Below, in pieces: positions 28,382-37,290 of a stretch of 55,662 nt of DNA. This DNA comes from Bacillota bacterium (GTDB lineage: Bacteria > Bacillota > Clostridia > Acetivibrionales > DUMC01), in NCBI GenBank assembly GCA_013314855.1, contig JABUEW010000010.1:1-55662 (forward strand), in the 5' to 3' direction. Every line of letters starts with the position of its first letter. Positions within the stretch are counted from its first letter, which is position 1. The translations under genes and the position numbers were made by a program. The notes beneath the pieces are model-generated. The model worked only from the letters and a program-made list of their open reading frames with translations. It made no database searches and had not been told where the DNA came from.

Positions 28382-29952
28382 AAAAGCCAGAAAAAACTTT
28401 GAAACTTCTTCCTTATTGTTTTATTGTTTTATTGCCTTTCATATACCTTTTTACGGGCGGAATAATATATGCCATAAAAAATAAGGTGGATTTAATTAAT
28501 TTTGTTTTTCCTTCCGGCAGGCGTATAGGAATTTATTTAAACAGTGTGTTCTTTTCTTTTAGTGTAGCTGCCCTGGATACTTTTTTAGGAATTTGGGCAG
28601 CTTCATTTTTATGGAGATTAAACTCACCATTTTTGTGTCGTTTACGCTGGCTAACCGTGGCTTTTGCCATATTGCCGCCTTATATACATGCTATGGCTTG
28701 GTCCAAATTATTTGGAAGGTTAGCTATTTCCTTCCCGCTATTCTTTTCAGGGTTGAGCCGGGGTTGGTTCATAACAATAGCAGTACAGACTATGGCTCTT
28801 TTACCTGCTGCTACCGCCTTAATACTTTCAGGACTTTTACCGATTGAAGAAAATATGGTTGCATCTGGACAGGTCTTGGCAAAAGATCCAAAGGTATGGT
28901 GGCGTATTGTTCTCCCAACAGCGGCACCCCAAATTATCTCCACGACGGGACTAATTTTCTTACTTAGCTTTTGTGATTATACAATACCTTCTCTTTTTTC
29001 AATAAATGTTTATGCGGTGGAACCATTTGTGGAATACAGCTCTTCATACAACGTATTCAGAGCACTTTTTACATCTCTGCCTTTACTTGTACCATCTGTT
29101 TTTGTATTTTTTTTCTCTATGAAAAATGTGCGCAAGTTGTTCCTAATGAAAAGAGAACAATATGTACTAAAATCTTTATTTCAATGGGGATTACCTTTAA
29201 GGCTGATACAGGTTACATCATTTTTTATTTTGATTTCAGGAGCAGCTGTATTGCTTATTGTAATGCTTTTTAATATTGAGGTTTTTAAGCAAGTACCTAT
29301 GGTTATTTCTTCCAGTACTTCGGATATAGCCTATACCTTAATGATTTCTTTACTTGCATCATTAATTTCATTAGTTTTATGTGCCCTTGCAGCAAAAGCA
29401 CTTAATGAATTAAAAAACCCCGGAATACTATGGAGTATTATTCTTTTACCTTTTGCTATTCCAGCTCCTTTAGTAGGTACGGCAATAATCGCTCTTTTTA
29501 ACCATCCTATTAAATTAATGCAGTTTTTATATAACAGCATGTTAATGCCTGTATTAGCTTGTACAGTACGTTTTTCTCCCGTAGGAGTATTAATTTTTTC
29601 ATCATACCTGGTACGGCTGGATTATTCTGCAATTGAAGCAGCGGGTATACTATCGGGAAATCGGATTAGAATTTTATTTAATATATCTTTTCCAATGCTT
29701 ATGCCTGCATTTATTCTAACTTTTTTGAGCGTTTTTTTTCTTTCAATAGGAGAACTTGGAGCAACTGTAATGCTATTGCCGCCAGGCATGGGTACTTTGA
29801 CTTTGAAAATATATAACTATTTGCATTATGGCGCAAATGAACGGGTAATGGCCCTGTGCCTTATTATTGTAAGTATAGTAATGTTACCGGGATTATTAAT
29901 TGTTATATTATCATCAAAATCGAAAAAAAGGTCGGGATGTGGTTTTGATTAA
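28378..29952 (+). CDS. ABC transporter permease, two fused domains (FbpB-type)
   Basis: 524 residues with about 12 membrane segments in two homologous halves. Each half carries a binding-protein-dependent transport loop: MVASGQVLAKDPKVWWRIVLP and AIEAAGILSGNRIRILFNISFP. This internal duplication is standard for the ferric (FbpB) permease family, so one polypeptide forms the whole pore. The start codon is TTG 28378, overlapping the stop of the binding-protein gene in TTGA. Confidence 0.87.
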   Translation: MKKPEKTLKLLPYCFIVLLPFIYLFTGGIIYAIKNKVDLINFVFPSGRRIGIYLNSVFFSFSVAALDTFLGIWAASFLWRLNSPFLCRLRWLTVAFAILPPYIHAMAWSKLFGRLAISFPLFFSGLSRGWFITIAVQTMALLPAATALILSGLLPIEENMVASGQVLAKDPKVWWRIVLPTAAPQIISTTGLIFLLSFCDYTIPSLFSINVYAVEPFVEYSSSYNVFRALFTSLPLLVPSVFVFFFSMKNVRKLFLMKREQYVLKSLFQWGLPLRLIQVTSFFILISGAAVLLIVMLFNIEVFKQVPMVISSSTSDIAYTLMISLLASLISLVLCALAAKALNELKNPGILWSIILLPFAIPAPLVGTAIIALFNHPIKLMQFLYNSMLMPVLACTVRFSPVGVLIFSSYLVRLDYSAIEAAGILSGNRIRILFNISFPMLMPAFILTFLSVFFLSIGELGATVMLLPPGMGTLTLKIYNYLHYGANERVMALCLIIVSIVMLPGLLIVILSSKSKKRSGCGFD

Positions 29953-30595
29953 ATTAGTAAATATTACTAAAAAATTTAAAAACCGGATATTATTTGAGAA
30001 AATAAATCTTGAATTTTACGAAGGAACCAATACCTGGATTATTGGACCATCAGGAGCCGGTAAGACAACCATCTTACGGATTATTGCAGGACTTTTGGAG
30101 CCTGACGAAGGCTTTGTTTTCCAGAATGGCAAGCTTGTTGTAAAAAAAGGATTTCACGTCCACCCCTCACTCAGAAACTTGGGCTTTGTTTTTCAAAGCC
30201 ATGCTCTTTGGCCACACATGACCGTATATCACAATATTGCATTTGGTATAGCGGATATGGATAAAAAGGAACAATCATTGCGTGTACATACTTTGTTGGA
30301 AGGGCTTGGACTAAAAGGATATGCAGACCGTTATCCAAGTGAACTTTCAGCAGGCGAGGCAGGTAGAGTAAGCATAGCTAGAATGCTGGCGCACTGTCCT
30401 AAACTTCTTTTAATGGACGAACCATTTTCTAACCTTGATGACGAAAGCCGAAAAAATGTATATGCTTTTGTAAGGGAATGGATTGCAAAGCAAAAAACAA
30501 CCCTGATTTGCGTTACTCATAATAAAGAAGATATAAGTGCTTTTCAAGGAAATGTAATTATTTTAAAAAACGGGGTTGTAAACAAGCTATTTTAA
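29939..30595 (+). CDS. ABC transporter ATP-binding protein
   Basis: 218 residues from GTG 29939 (AAAGG 8 bases upstream; TTG 29945 is possible). Walker A is GPSGAGKTT, the Q-loop is VFQSHALWPHMT, Walker B is LLLMDEP and the switch His is in CVTHNKED. The signature motif is LSAGEAGR rather than LSGGQ, a modest deviation. It lacks the C-terminal regulatory domain of longer FbpC proteins. It overlaps the permease end by 14 bases and completes a three-gene importer. Confidence 0.88.
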   Translation: MVLIKLVNITKKFKNRILFEKINLEFYEGTNTWIIGPSGAGKTTILRIIAGLLEPDEGFVFQNGKLVVKKGFHVHPSLRNLGFVFQSHALWPHMTVYHNIAFGIADMDKKEQSLRVHTLLEGLGLKGYADRYPSELSAGEAGRVSIARMLAHCPKLLLMDEPFSNLDDESRKNVYAFVREWIAKQKTTLICVTHNKEDISAFQGNVIILKNGVVNKLF

Positions 30596-30608
30596 GGAGT
30601 TAAGAATA

Positions 30609-31817
30609 ATGGATAGCACTATGAAATATGTGAGAAAAAACTATGAAAAAAATTATGTACAAACTTACTTAAATAGTAACAAAAACAAGTTTTGTACATT
30701 AATACTATTAATATTAATTAGAACAATTATTTGTGTGTTATTTATGTACATAATGTCAGGATGTGAAAAGATTGAAAATCCGGACGAGTCAACTATTAAT
30801 GTGCTGCCCGAAGGATGGTATCACTTTGAGAAACAGAATGAGTTCTCTTGTATTTTGGCAGATGAAAATATTGTACTGGCAGGGGGAACAGAAGGACTAT
30901 TTAAAAAAAATAAAGAAGAAAACGGTTTTTCAATTATGCTTAATAATAAAAGGAAATATGAGATGGTACGCTCAATAATGAAGGACTCCAGGGGGCTATG
31001 GTGGATAGGACATCAAGATGGTATTTCTATTATGATTGAAAACGAGGTAGTCCATATTACTATGTTAAATGATAAAAAAATAGGGCAAGTGACTTCCTTC
31101 ATGGAAGATAAAGATGGCAATATTTATTGCGGTACATATAATGGAGCTTGGCGGATTGGTCCTGGTATGGTAAATAGTATAAAAAATAGCATAAAAACGG
31201 GAATCAATTCGGATAACTATACCAAAGCAGGGGATATTAAACTAATAACCACAGCAGATGGCCTTTTGCACGATATGGTTAATGTGATGTTTTGCGACAG
31301 CAGGGGCTTTTTATGGTTTGGTAGTTATACTGCTAAAGGAGGAGGAATAACTAATATTAAAAATGATAGAATAAAGACATTTGATATTTTAAGTGGTCTT
31401 TTACAAAATTATATAACCAGTATAACTGAAGACGGTGATGGGAAAGTTTGGGTTGGGTCAGGGGTATATACCAGTGGTGGTGCAAATGTATTTTCCTATA
31501 CGGGCAAGGAATATATTCTATCTGGGGCGTTGAAACTGGAAGATGGCCTGGCTGGAGACAAAGTAAGGCATATATATTTTGATGTATATGGCAATGGATG
31601 GTTTTGTTCCGAATATGATGGAATTGCCATATTTAACAGAGAAGAGAGAAGAATATACTTATTAACGGATAAAAATGGGCTTTCAGATAATGAAGTAAAA
31701 GATATATGTCCTGACACTGAAGGCAACTTGTGGTTAGCATGCCGAAGAGGGATTACTTATATCCCGGCTGAATGGCTTCAAAAGGAATTAGCAGGATTTA
31801 ATGAAGTTTTAGATTAG
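30609..31817 (+). CDS. Beta-propeller lipoprotein with two-component-regulator propeller repeats
   Basis: 402 residues. A long basic N-region precedes a hydrophobic segment and the lipobox YIMSGC (Cys52). The mature part is built from about seven propeller blades, each with a D-x-x-G-x-x-W-x-G-like core: DSRGLWWIGHQDGIS, DKDGNIYCGTYNGA, DSRGFLWFGSY, DGDGKVWVGSG, DVYGNGWFCSEYDG and DTEGNLWLACRRG. Such repeats normally form the extracellular sensor of hybrid two-component kinases; here there is no kinase, so it should be a surface-held propeller. It begins 13 bases after the ATPase, so it is likely an accessory of that importer. AAGGAG precedes the ATG. Confidence 0.78.
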   Translation: MDSTMKYVRKNYEKNYVQTYLNSNKNKFCTLILLILIRTIICVLFMYIMSGCEKIENPDESTINVLPEGWYHFEKQNEFSCILADENIVLAGGTEGLFKKNKEENGFSIMLNNKRKYEMVRSIMKDSRGLWWIGHQDGISIMIENEVVHITMLNDKKIGQVTSFMEDKDGNIYCGTYNGAWRIGPGMVNSIKNSIKTGINSDNYTKAGDIKLITTADGLLHDMVNVMFCDSRGFLWFGSYTAKGGGITNIKNDRIKTFDILSGLLQNYITSITEDGDGKVWVGSGVYTSGGANVFSYTGKEYILSGALKLEDGLAGDKVRHIYFDVYGNGWFCSEYDGIAIFNREERRIYLLTDKNGLSDNEVKDICPDTEGNLWLACRRGITYIPAEWLQKELAGFNEVLD

Positions 31818-31859
31818 GCTTATTAAAATTATTAAAAACTTATTATTATTATTGGTATA

Positions 31860-31888
31860 TTGCTATTTAACAAGAGAAAAAGTATAAT
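31860..31888 (+). promoter_or_regulatory. Promoter of the putative toxin cassette
   Basis: TTGCTA (31860-31865) and a perfect TATAAT (31883-31888) with a 17-bp spacer, about 52 bases before the start of the 838-residue protein. It separates this three-gene group from the ABC transporter genes. Confidence 0.65.
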
Positions 31889-31940
31889 TTTACTATGAGG
31901 TTTTATAAAATTTAGTGTTTATAGGGGGGTGAAGTGGCTA

Positions 31941-34457
31941 ATGGAGGAAACTTTGAAAACCGGCAGCGATAAAAATCCAAAGATGATGAAGGCTCCACAG
32001 AATACATTACAGTTAATTTGGTTTATTTTGAAAAGCATGATTAAGAATTTCCCTAAAATGATCGTACGGCTTATAATTTTTTCCATCTTATCGTTTTTAT
32101 TGGTTTATTTCTTGAATATTTATGTCATAGCGGTTAAAAATGAAGGATGGAGAATAGAACTACCTGAGTCAAGCCCTTGGTATTGGCTTTTAAACCTGGG
32201 GAACAATCAGGCGGCCTTTTCGGCGCTTTGCTTGTTCTTTTTTTATTTTCTTTCTACAATTATACAAAGGATAATTGACCAGGGATTTAAAGTGTTTTTT
32301 TTAGAAATGATAGGTATACCCGGTTATATTATTAAATGTATTCAAGGGTCAAAAAAAACAGCGTCTGCCGTATTCTTTCTAGCAATGGGATTATCGATGT
32401 TACTAACATTTTTTTCGTCTTATTCGCGAAATAAATATCTTATGTTTACTTTAGCTTTTGGGTTCTTAATGACTTTCTCCAGCCAATATAATACTTTTCC
32501 TCATATTTTTCTAACTTTTTTGTGGAATGATCTGCAGAGAGTTTTTCGGAAAAAGGAAGAACCATCTCAATTAAACCCGTACGCTCTGTCGATGATTATT
32601 TTAGGATTGTTTCTCGGTTTTGTTTTGCTTGGCGTAATAAGAAAACAGCCTTTAATACCAATTTTAGTTTCAGTTATTTGCTTTGTGTTGGCGTTTCTTA
32701 TACTTAGGGGTAAAATGGCCCCGAAAACCGCAGCAGCAATATTTTTCTTTACCTTAACATGTTTTATACTGCACTTTTTAGGCAGAGAAGTTTTGGCCGA
32801 TGATGGAGGTCTACAGGAAGCAGGAGGCACATGGCAGAGCTGGAATAACAGCCCGGGAGCTAATGAAATAAAACAATTAGGCGTTAAACCGGGTTTGTTA
32901 GGAAGTGCCGGTTCGCTATTAGGAAGCATTTTTACAAGCGCAAAAAATGCTGTAACAAGTGCAGCAGAAGCAACATGGAGCGGAGTTAAATATGCAGGTG
33001 GAAAAGTGGTTGACGGAGCAATTTATGTAGGAAGTAAGATTAAGGAAGGCGCAAGCTATGTAGGGGGTAAGATAAAGGAAGGTGCAGATTATGTAAAAAG
33101 TACCGTATCTTCAGCATACCAGACTACCAAGGAATTTGTAAGGGACCTTACAGATCCGGAAATATTGAGCCAGACCTGGAAGAACATAAAACAGGATTTT
33201 GCGGAAGCAGCAACCCAGATTAAGGAATTTACAGGAAATACTTGGGATAAAACCAAGGAATTGGCATATGATATTTATAATAACCCTGGGAAATATTGGG
33301 AAGGCTTTAAGCAAACAGTGCAAGATGCTTTAAACGAAACCTGGCAGATTGCGAATGAAATCTATAATGATCCCAGGATAATAGTTGACACTTTTAAAAA
33401 TAGTGCTGAAACTGTATGGAATATAGGTAAAAACATAGCTGATGGAATTTATACAACTTTAACCGATCCGAAAAAAGCATGGGAATTTGCAAAAGATGCT
33501 CTTGGCATCAATAATTTTAGCAATTCTATTGATCCGAATAGATCATTAATTGACAGAATTAGCCAAGTAGGAATTGGAGTAGCAAAATTATATACTACAT
33601 TAACCGGCGCACAGATGGCTGCAAGTGCTGGAAAGAAGATAATGGAACAGGGGCTTAAGCAGACATTTAAAAATTTAGCTGATGATATAATTAACTTTAC
33701 AAAAGATCCAAGAAGGTATACGAGAACGATGCCGGGAGCAAAGAGCCAGTACATATCCAAGGGAGCGGGCAATACTACTTGGATGCCTAAAAATGCCACA
33801 AAAACAATACAAAAAGTTGCTGAAAAAGAAGGAGTCCAAATTTACGTGAGATATGGAAACCCTGCGTCCAGAAAATTTATTGAAAGCGGCGCGGCGCTTC
33901 CAAAACCTATGATTATTAAGAATAAAACAATAAATAAATTGGATACTTTGCTTGGGGCTGCAAAAGAGAATGAAGGGTTGGTAGGTTGTTTTAAGCCCAA
34001 ATGGCCGCCAAAAGAAGTAATAAATAAGATGAGGCCTGAAGAAGTTACTAAACTTTATAAGCGTTATGAACAAAGAATGGAAGAGTTTAAACAATTTACA
34101 AAAAAAGCCAAGTCATTAGTTGACAAAAATGGTAAACCTCTCATTAAAATTGAAAATGGTATTGTTAAGGATGTTAAAACAGGAAAACCTTATGCAGGTG
34201 ATATTGATATATTTGATATAAGGGATGCTACAGGTAAACCTGTTTCGTATGCAAAACACGATAAAATTATCCGTGAATTGCAGAAAGAAGGGGCATCGGT
34301 AGAACATGGAGCGCTTACCGAATGGACCAGCCGCTCGGATTTTAACAAAAAAGCTTTTGAGGGTATGGTAAAAGAGGCTGCAGAGGGTGGAGAGGGAGTT
34401 TTAGGTTTTAAGCCAGGAGGTCCGCCCACCCATAGCGTTTTAACAGGGAAAATCTAA
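31941..34457 (+). CDS. Membrane-anchored protein with a C-terminal edema-factor-like nucleotidyl cyclase domain
   Basis: 838 residues. About seven membrane segments fill residues 35-280. A long helical region (about 300-610) has short repeats such as YVGSKIKEGASYVGGKIKEG. The C-terminal part from about 630 reproduces, in order, the ATP-site pattern of class II adenylyl cyclases (edema factor, CyaA, ExoY): VRYGNP (Arg637), two lysines seven apart in KPMIIKNK (655 and 662; cf. K346 and K353 of edema factor), the metal pair in GDIDIFDI (Asp754, Asp756) and VEHG (His789; cf. H577). The spacings are shorter than in edema factor, so the domain is compact and could instead be a divergent relative. 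GTG 31929 is an in-frame alternative start. Architecture fits a polymorphic toxin, though delivery is unknown. Confidence 0.55.
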   Translation: MEETLKTGSDKNPKMMKAPQNTLQLIWFILKSMIKNFPKMIVRLIIFSILSFLLVYFLNIYVIAVKNEGWRIELPESSPWYWLLNLGNNQAAFSALCLFFFYFLSTIIQRIIDQGFKVFFLEMIGIPGYIIKCIQGSKKTASAVFFLAMGLSMLLTFFSSYSRNKYLMFTLAFGFLMTFSSQYNTFPHIFLTFLWNDLQRVFRKKEEPSQLNPYALSMIILGLFLGFVLLGVIRKQPLIPILVSVICFVLAFLILRGKMAPKTAAAIFFFTLTCFILHFLGREVLADDGGLQEAGGTWQSWNNSPGANEIKQLGVKPGLLGSAGSLLGSIFTSAKNAVTSAAEATWSGVKYAGGKVVDGAIYVGSKIKEGASYVGGKIKEGADYVKSTVSSAYQTTKEFVRDLTDPEILSQTWKNIKQDFAEAATQIKEFTGNTWDKTKELAYDIYNNPGKYWEGFKQTVQDALNETWQIANEIYNDPRIIVDTFKNSAETVWNIGKNIADGIYTTLTDPKKAWEFAKDALGINNFSNSIDPNRSLIDRISQVGIGVAKLYTTLTGAQMAASAGKKIMEQGLKQTFKNLADDIINFTKDPRRYTRTMPGAKSQYISKGAGNTTWMPKNATKTIQKVAEKEGVQIYVRYGNPASRKFIESGAALPKPMIIKNKTINKLDTLLGAAKENEGLVGCFKPKWPPKEVINKMRPEEVTKLYKRYEQRMEEFKQFTKKAKSLVDKNGKPLIKIENGIVKDVKTGKPYAGDIDIFDIRDATGKPVSYAKHDKIIRELQKEGASVEHGALTEWTSRSDFNKKAFEGMVKEAAEGGEGVLGFKPGGPPTHSVLTGKI

Positions 34458-34482
34458 GTTTGGTTTGAAAGGAGGTTAAAAG

Positions 34483-35385
34483 ATGGGAGAAGATTATTTT
34501 AATTATAATAACATCAGTAGAAAAGAATTTTTGCAGAAGTATTTTAAATTGAGAACTGAGTATGAAAGAGTATTGATAAACCGGGAGTTTTTTTCGGATG
34601 AAGAAGCAGAGGAAATAAATAAACAAGACGACAGGTTAGAAATACTTTTAAACGAAATAGATGCCTGGGAAAAAGAATATCTAAAGCACTTGCCATACGT
34701 AAATATTTCAAGATCGCCTTTTACAGGACAGATTTTGAATATAAGTATTGATACAGGGGGCATTGACGGGCCTTGGTGGGAATATGACAGGCCTTTACGA
34801 AACCAGGAGGAAAGGATAGAGACATTTTTATGCATAGATGGTGCAATGAAATTGGAGGGTGAGATTGAAAAGTCCCCCTTTTTAGTTAAGCCAGGTCCGG
34901 AAGTTCCCTTTATAATTCCAAGCTTGTTATCTCAAGATAATGTCAGAGCTGTTATTTCGAGCTTGAAAATAGGGAAGCATACCGGCTACCCGATAGTATA
35001 CTATGCAGTAGGAGCTGAAATTCCCGAAGAGCGGACTAACGACTGGGGTAGCAACTACTACCGCATTGTTGATGATGAAGGTATAGACAGGTTTTTAAAT
35101 TCGCCTATCCTTTGGTTTCAGTATGATTATGATTTAAAACCATGGATTATGGCTGGAAAGTTGTTTTGGATTAAGCCGGGAGATTACTCTTTAACACTCA
35201 GGGCTGATTGGGAGAATTGTCCATACTTAAATTTAGAATGTAATAAAAGACTTCCCCAAATTATCATTGATGGAAGCATCGAATATGCGGAAGAAGAGGA
35301 TGAGGACGAAAACATCGCATTCCATATGTCAGAAGAAGAAGTAGACCAATTATTAAAAGAAATTAGAGAAGGAGGGGTAGAATAA
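34483..35385 (+). CDS. Unrecognised acidic protein, candidate immunity protein
   Basis: 300 residues, no signal peptide or membrane segment. The N-terminal 70 residues are helical and charged. The middle has a conserved-looking ISRSPFTGQILNISIDTGGI directly followed by DGPWWEYDRPLR, then KPGPEVPFIIPSLL and IGKHTGYPIVYYAVG. The last 30 residues are highly acidic. I cannot name the family. Its position 25 bases after the cyclase-like protein, its acidity and its cytoplasmic character fit an immunity protein, but this is inference. GGAGG precedes ATG 34483. The next gene begins 2 bases after its stop. Confidence 0.6.
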   Translation: MGEDYFNYNNISRKEFLQKYFKLRTEYERVLINREFFSDEEAEEINKQDDRLEILLNEIDAWEKEYLKHLPYVNISRSPFTGQILNISIDTGGIDGPWWEYDRPLRNQEERIETFLCIDGAMKLEGEIEKSPFLVKPGPEVPFIIPSLLSQDNVRAVISSLKIGKHTGYPIVYYAVGAEIPEERTNDWGSNYYRIVDDEGIDRFLNSPILWFQYDYDLKPWIMAGKLFWIKPGDYSLTLRADWENCPYLNLECNKRLPQIIIDGSIEYAEEEDEDENIAFHMSEEEVDQLLKEIREGGVE

Positions 35386-35387
35386 TT

Positions 35388-36383
35388 ATGAGTATTGGTG
35401 AGCCGGTAATAATTAACAAAAATGAGATCAGTTTAATATTAAGGCAATTGGGGCTGAATATAAACCCTTTATCGCCGCTAAACAATATAATTAATAATTT
35501 AGGACAAGGAGCGGCCACACTGTCTAATTATACGCAGAACCTTATTAATCAACCCCACATAAAAAAAATGTTTGAAATTATTGCATTCCCTGTAGTGCTT
35601 GTTACCAGCCGTATAGGAGGGGGAAGTGTGGCATTTGAGCAGATGCAGCTTTGTTACCGTAAGTTTTCCGGCGATATGTTGGTTTCCTTATTGGAAATAA
35701 GCGAAGAAAACTTAAGCTTACAAAGTTATGAGCCGGCTGATGCTTTTTTTGATTGGTGGTGTAGCAATTTTGCTTGTAAAAATGAACAAGTAACTGTAAA
35801 TTATATCCCCCCAACAATAACACTGGACGGGCTAATGACGTTATTTCATACCATTGATGCCTTTAGGCGAGCTACATATAAAAACCTATTGAATTATGAA
35901 TTTACCCGTGTTTTATCAATTTCATCCCAAGAGTTTACGGAAACTGTCCATAAGGCGTTAAGAAGTATGGATATTAGATGGCTGCTCCCGGCTTTTGTTT
36001 TTCTGGTTCCGGGTATTGGAGAATATAGATTAAACAATAGTCCTGATAATTTCATTGAAGCATGGAACCGTAATTTTTTAGTAACAGTTGTTGATAAGGA
36101 AACAGGAGCTGAAAGTATTGGCTTTGGGGAAGCAGGGAGAAATATGGGAATGGAGTTTTACAGGACATGGCTTATGGGTGCGGGATTTGAAATAAAGCGC
36201 TTAACCGGAGATGGTATAATTGTGCTGTCGCGGTTTTTCATAGCTCCTACAAGCATTTCCAACCATTTTTTTGAGCTGGAAAAAACAAAAGATGAAACTG
36301 CCATAGTTAACCACCAACCTTATACATACAGCCAACTGGTGCAAAAGATGAAACATGTATTTAGTAACGCAGTTAAAATATAA
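35388..36383 (+). CDS. Unrecognised protein, third gene of the toxin cassette
   Basis: 331 residues, soluble overall but with a hydrophobic stretch at about 60-75 (IIAFPVVLVTSRIG). Notable segments are ADAFFDWWCSNFACKNEQV, RSMDIRWLLPAFVFLVPGIG and the C-terminal MEFYRTWLMGAGFEIKRL with SRFFIAPTSISNHFF. No known motif. The tight 2-base junction to the preceding gene means the two are translationally linked. A role as adaptor, chaperone or second immunity factor is possible but unproved. GGAGGGG precedes the ATG by 9 bases. Confidence 0.6.
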   Translation: MSIGEPVIINKNEISLILRQLGLNINPLSPLNNIINNLGQGAATLSNYTQNLINQPHIKKMFEIIAFPVVLVTSRIGGGSVAFEQMQLCYRKFSGDMLVSLLEISEENLSLQSYEPADAFFDWWCSNFACKNEQVTVNYIPPTITLDGLMTLFHTIDAFRRATYKNLLNYEFTRVLSISSQEFTETVHKALRSMDIRWLLPAFVFLVPGIGEYRLNNSPDNFIEAWNRNFLVTVVDKETGAESIGFGEAGRNMGMEFYRTWLMGAGFEIKRLTGDGIIVLSRFFIAPTSISNHFFELEKTKDETAIVNHQPYTYSQLVQKMKHVFSNAVKI

Positions 36384-36435
36384 AACAACAAGTTTAAATA
36401 AGTTTTTGCATGGAACTGTAGGGTTCCCTTGTGAA

Positions 36436-36487
36436 CAATAAAATTTACTGCGATGTTCCAAACCTATGGGCGAAGTGAATTTTATTG
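36436..36487. repeat. 17-bp imperfect inverted repeat
   Basis: Bases 36436-36452 pair with 36471-36487 at 15 of 17 positions around an 18-base loop. The right arm contains CGAAGTGAATTT, which also occurs at 84-95 next to another inverted repeat. There is no T-tract. A smaller hairpin GGAAC/GTTCC (36412-36427) lies just upstream. It may be a structured intergenic element. Confidence 0.45.
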
Positions 36488-36510
36488 ATTATAAAATATT
36501 ACAAGGAAAA

Positions 36511-36537
36511 AAGGCGGATGTACTGTACATCCGCCTT
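36511..36537. terminator. Bidirectional terminator between convergent genes
   Basis: AAGGCGGATGTAC (36511-36523) and GTACATCCGCCTT (36525-36537) form an almost uninterrupted 13-bp GC-rich stem, with A-runs before and T-rich sequence after. It can serve both the toxin cassette on the plus strand and the zinc-ribbon gene on the minus strand. Confidence 0.75.
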
Positions 36538-36565
36538 ATTAGAGCTAATTAATAAAACTAAAAAA

Positions 36566-37045
36566 CTAATTTAACTTATTACCACAGCTTGGGCAAAATG
36601 CTGCACCTGGCACAACAGATGCGCCGCATTTTGTGCAAAAAGTGCTGACGGAACTGCTACCTTGCCCTCCAGCAGCTTGTGCTCCTTGTTCCTGTTTTGC
36701 ACCGCATTTGGGACAGAACATTACATTTCTGTCAATTTCTGTTCCACATGATGTGCACAGTTTAATATTTTTGATTTCCATAATTTTGGCCTTTAAACCC
36801 TTTATTGCTTCTAGATGAGACTTTATTTCTTCGCAGTCATTGATAAAATCCGGGTCTATTTGGAGGCCAGAGCAAAATTTTGCGTAAATACTTTCACCGA
36901 TTTTTATGTATAGTTTTTTGATCTTATCTTCTTCTGAGCTGATGTTCATGTTTAATTTTGTGATTTCAACAAGTTCAGTAGATTTTTTTGCGGCAGCCTG
37001 GGCTGCTTCACTGACCTTTTTGCTAAGGTTATCAAATAACGGCAT
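36566..37045 (-). CDS. Zinc-ribbon protein with an N-terminal helical region
   Basis: 159 residues from the ATG at 37045, which has GAGGGGG about 6 bases upstream; a longer in-frame start at 37066 lacks one. Residues 1-85 are helical (LSKKVSEAAQAAAKKSTELVEITKLN). Two CxxC-x-CxxC zinc ribbons follow: LCTSCGTEI with FCPKCGAKQ, and FCTKCGASVV with FCPSCGNKL. Proteins of this shape are frequent in Clostridia; function unknown. It is convergent with the toxin cassette and divergent from thrS. Confidence 0.8.
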   Translation of the reverse strand: MPLFDNLSKKVSEAAQAAAKKSTELVEITKLNMNISSEEDKIKKLYIKIGESIYAKFCSGLQIDPDFINDCEEIKSHLEAIKGLKAKIMEIKNIKLCTSCGTEIDRNVMFCPKCGAKQEQGAQAAGGQGSSSVSTFCTKCGASVVPGAAFCPSCGNKLN

Positions 37046-37290
37046 GTAGGATTCCCCCTCTCTCAAAATTCAATCAACAAAATTATTATACCAAATAGAG
37101 TATAACTTTTCTATAGTTTAGGAATTTATTTTATTGAAAAGCTGCTATAAGGAAAAGCAAATGAGCATAATATAAAAAAACTACAAAATATCTGAAATAA
37201 TTTATAGAATTAGTTTATAATGTAAGATAGTATATAAAAAAAGTACTTAATATTGTTAAAAATTACTTATATAAACTGAATAATGAGATT

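Noticed and set aside
27335-30595. Firm assignment of the importer to ferric iron
   Set aside because: The family fits, but the paired iron-binding tyrosines are not evident in the binding protein and no Fur-box-like site was recognised, so the substrate is left open.
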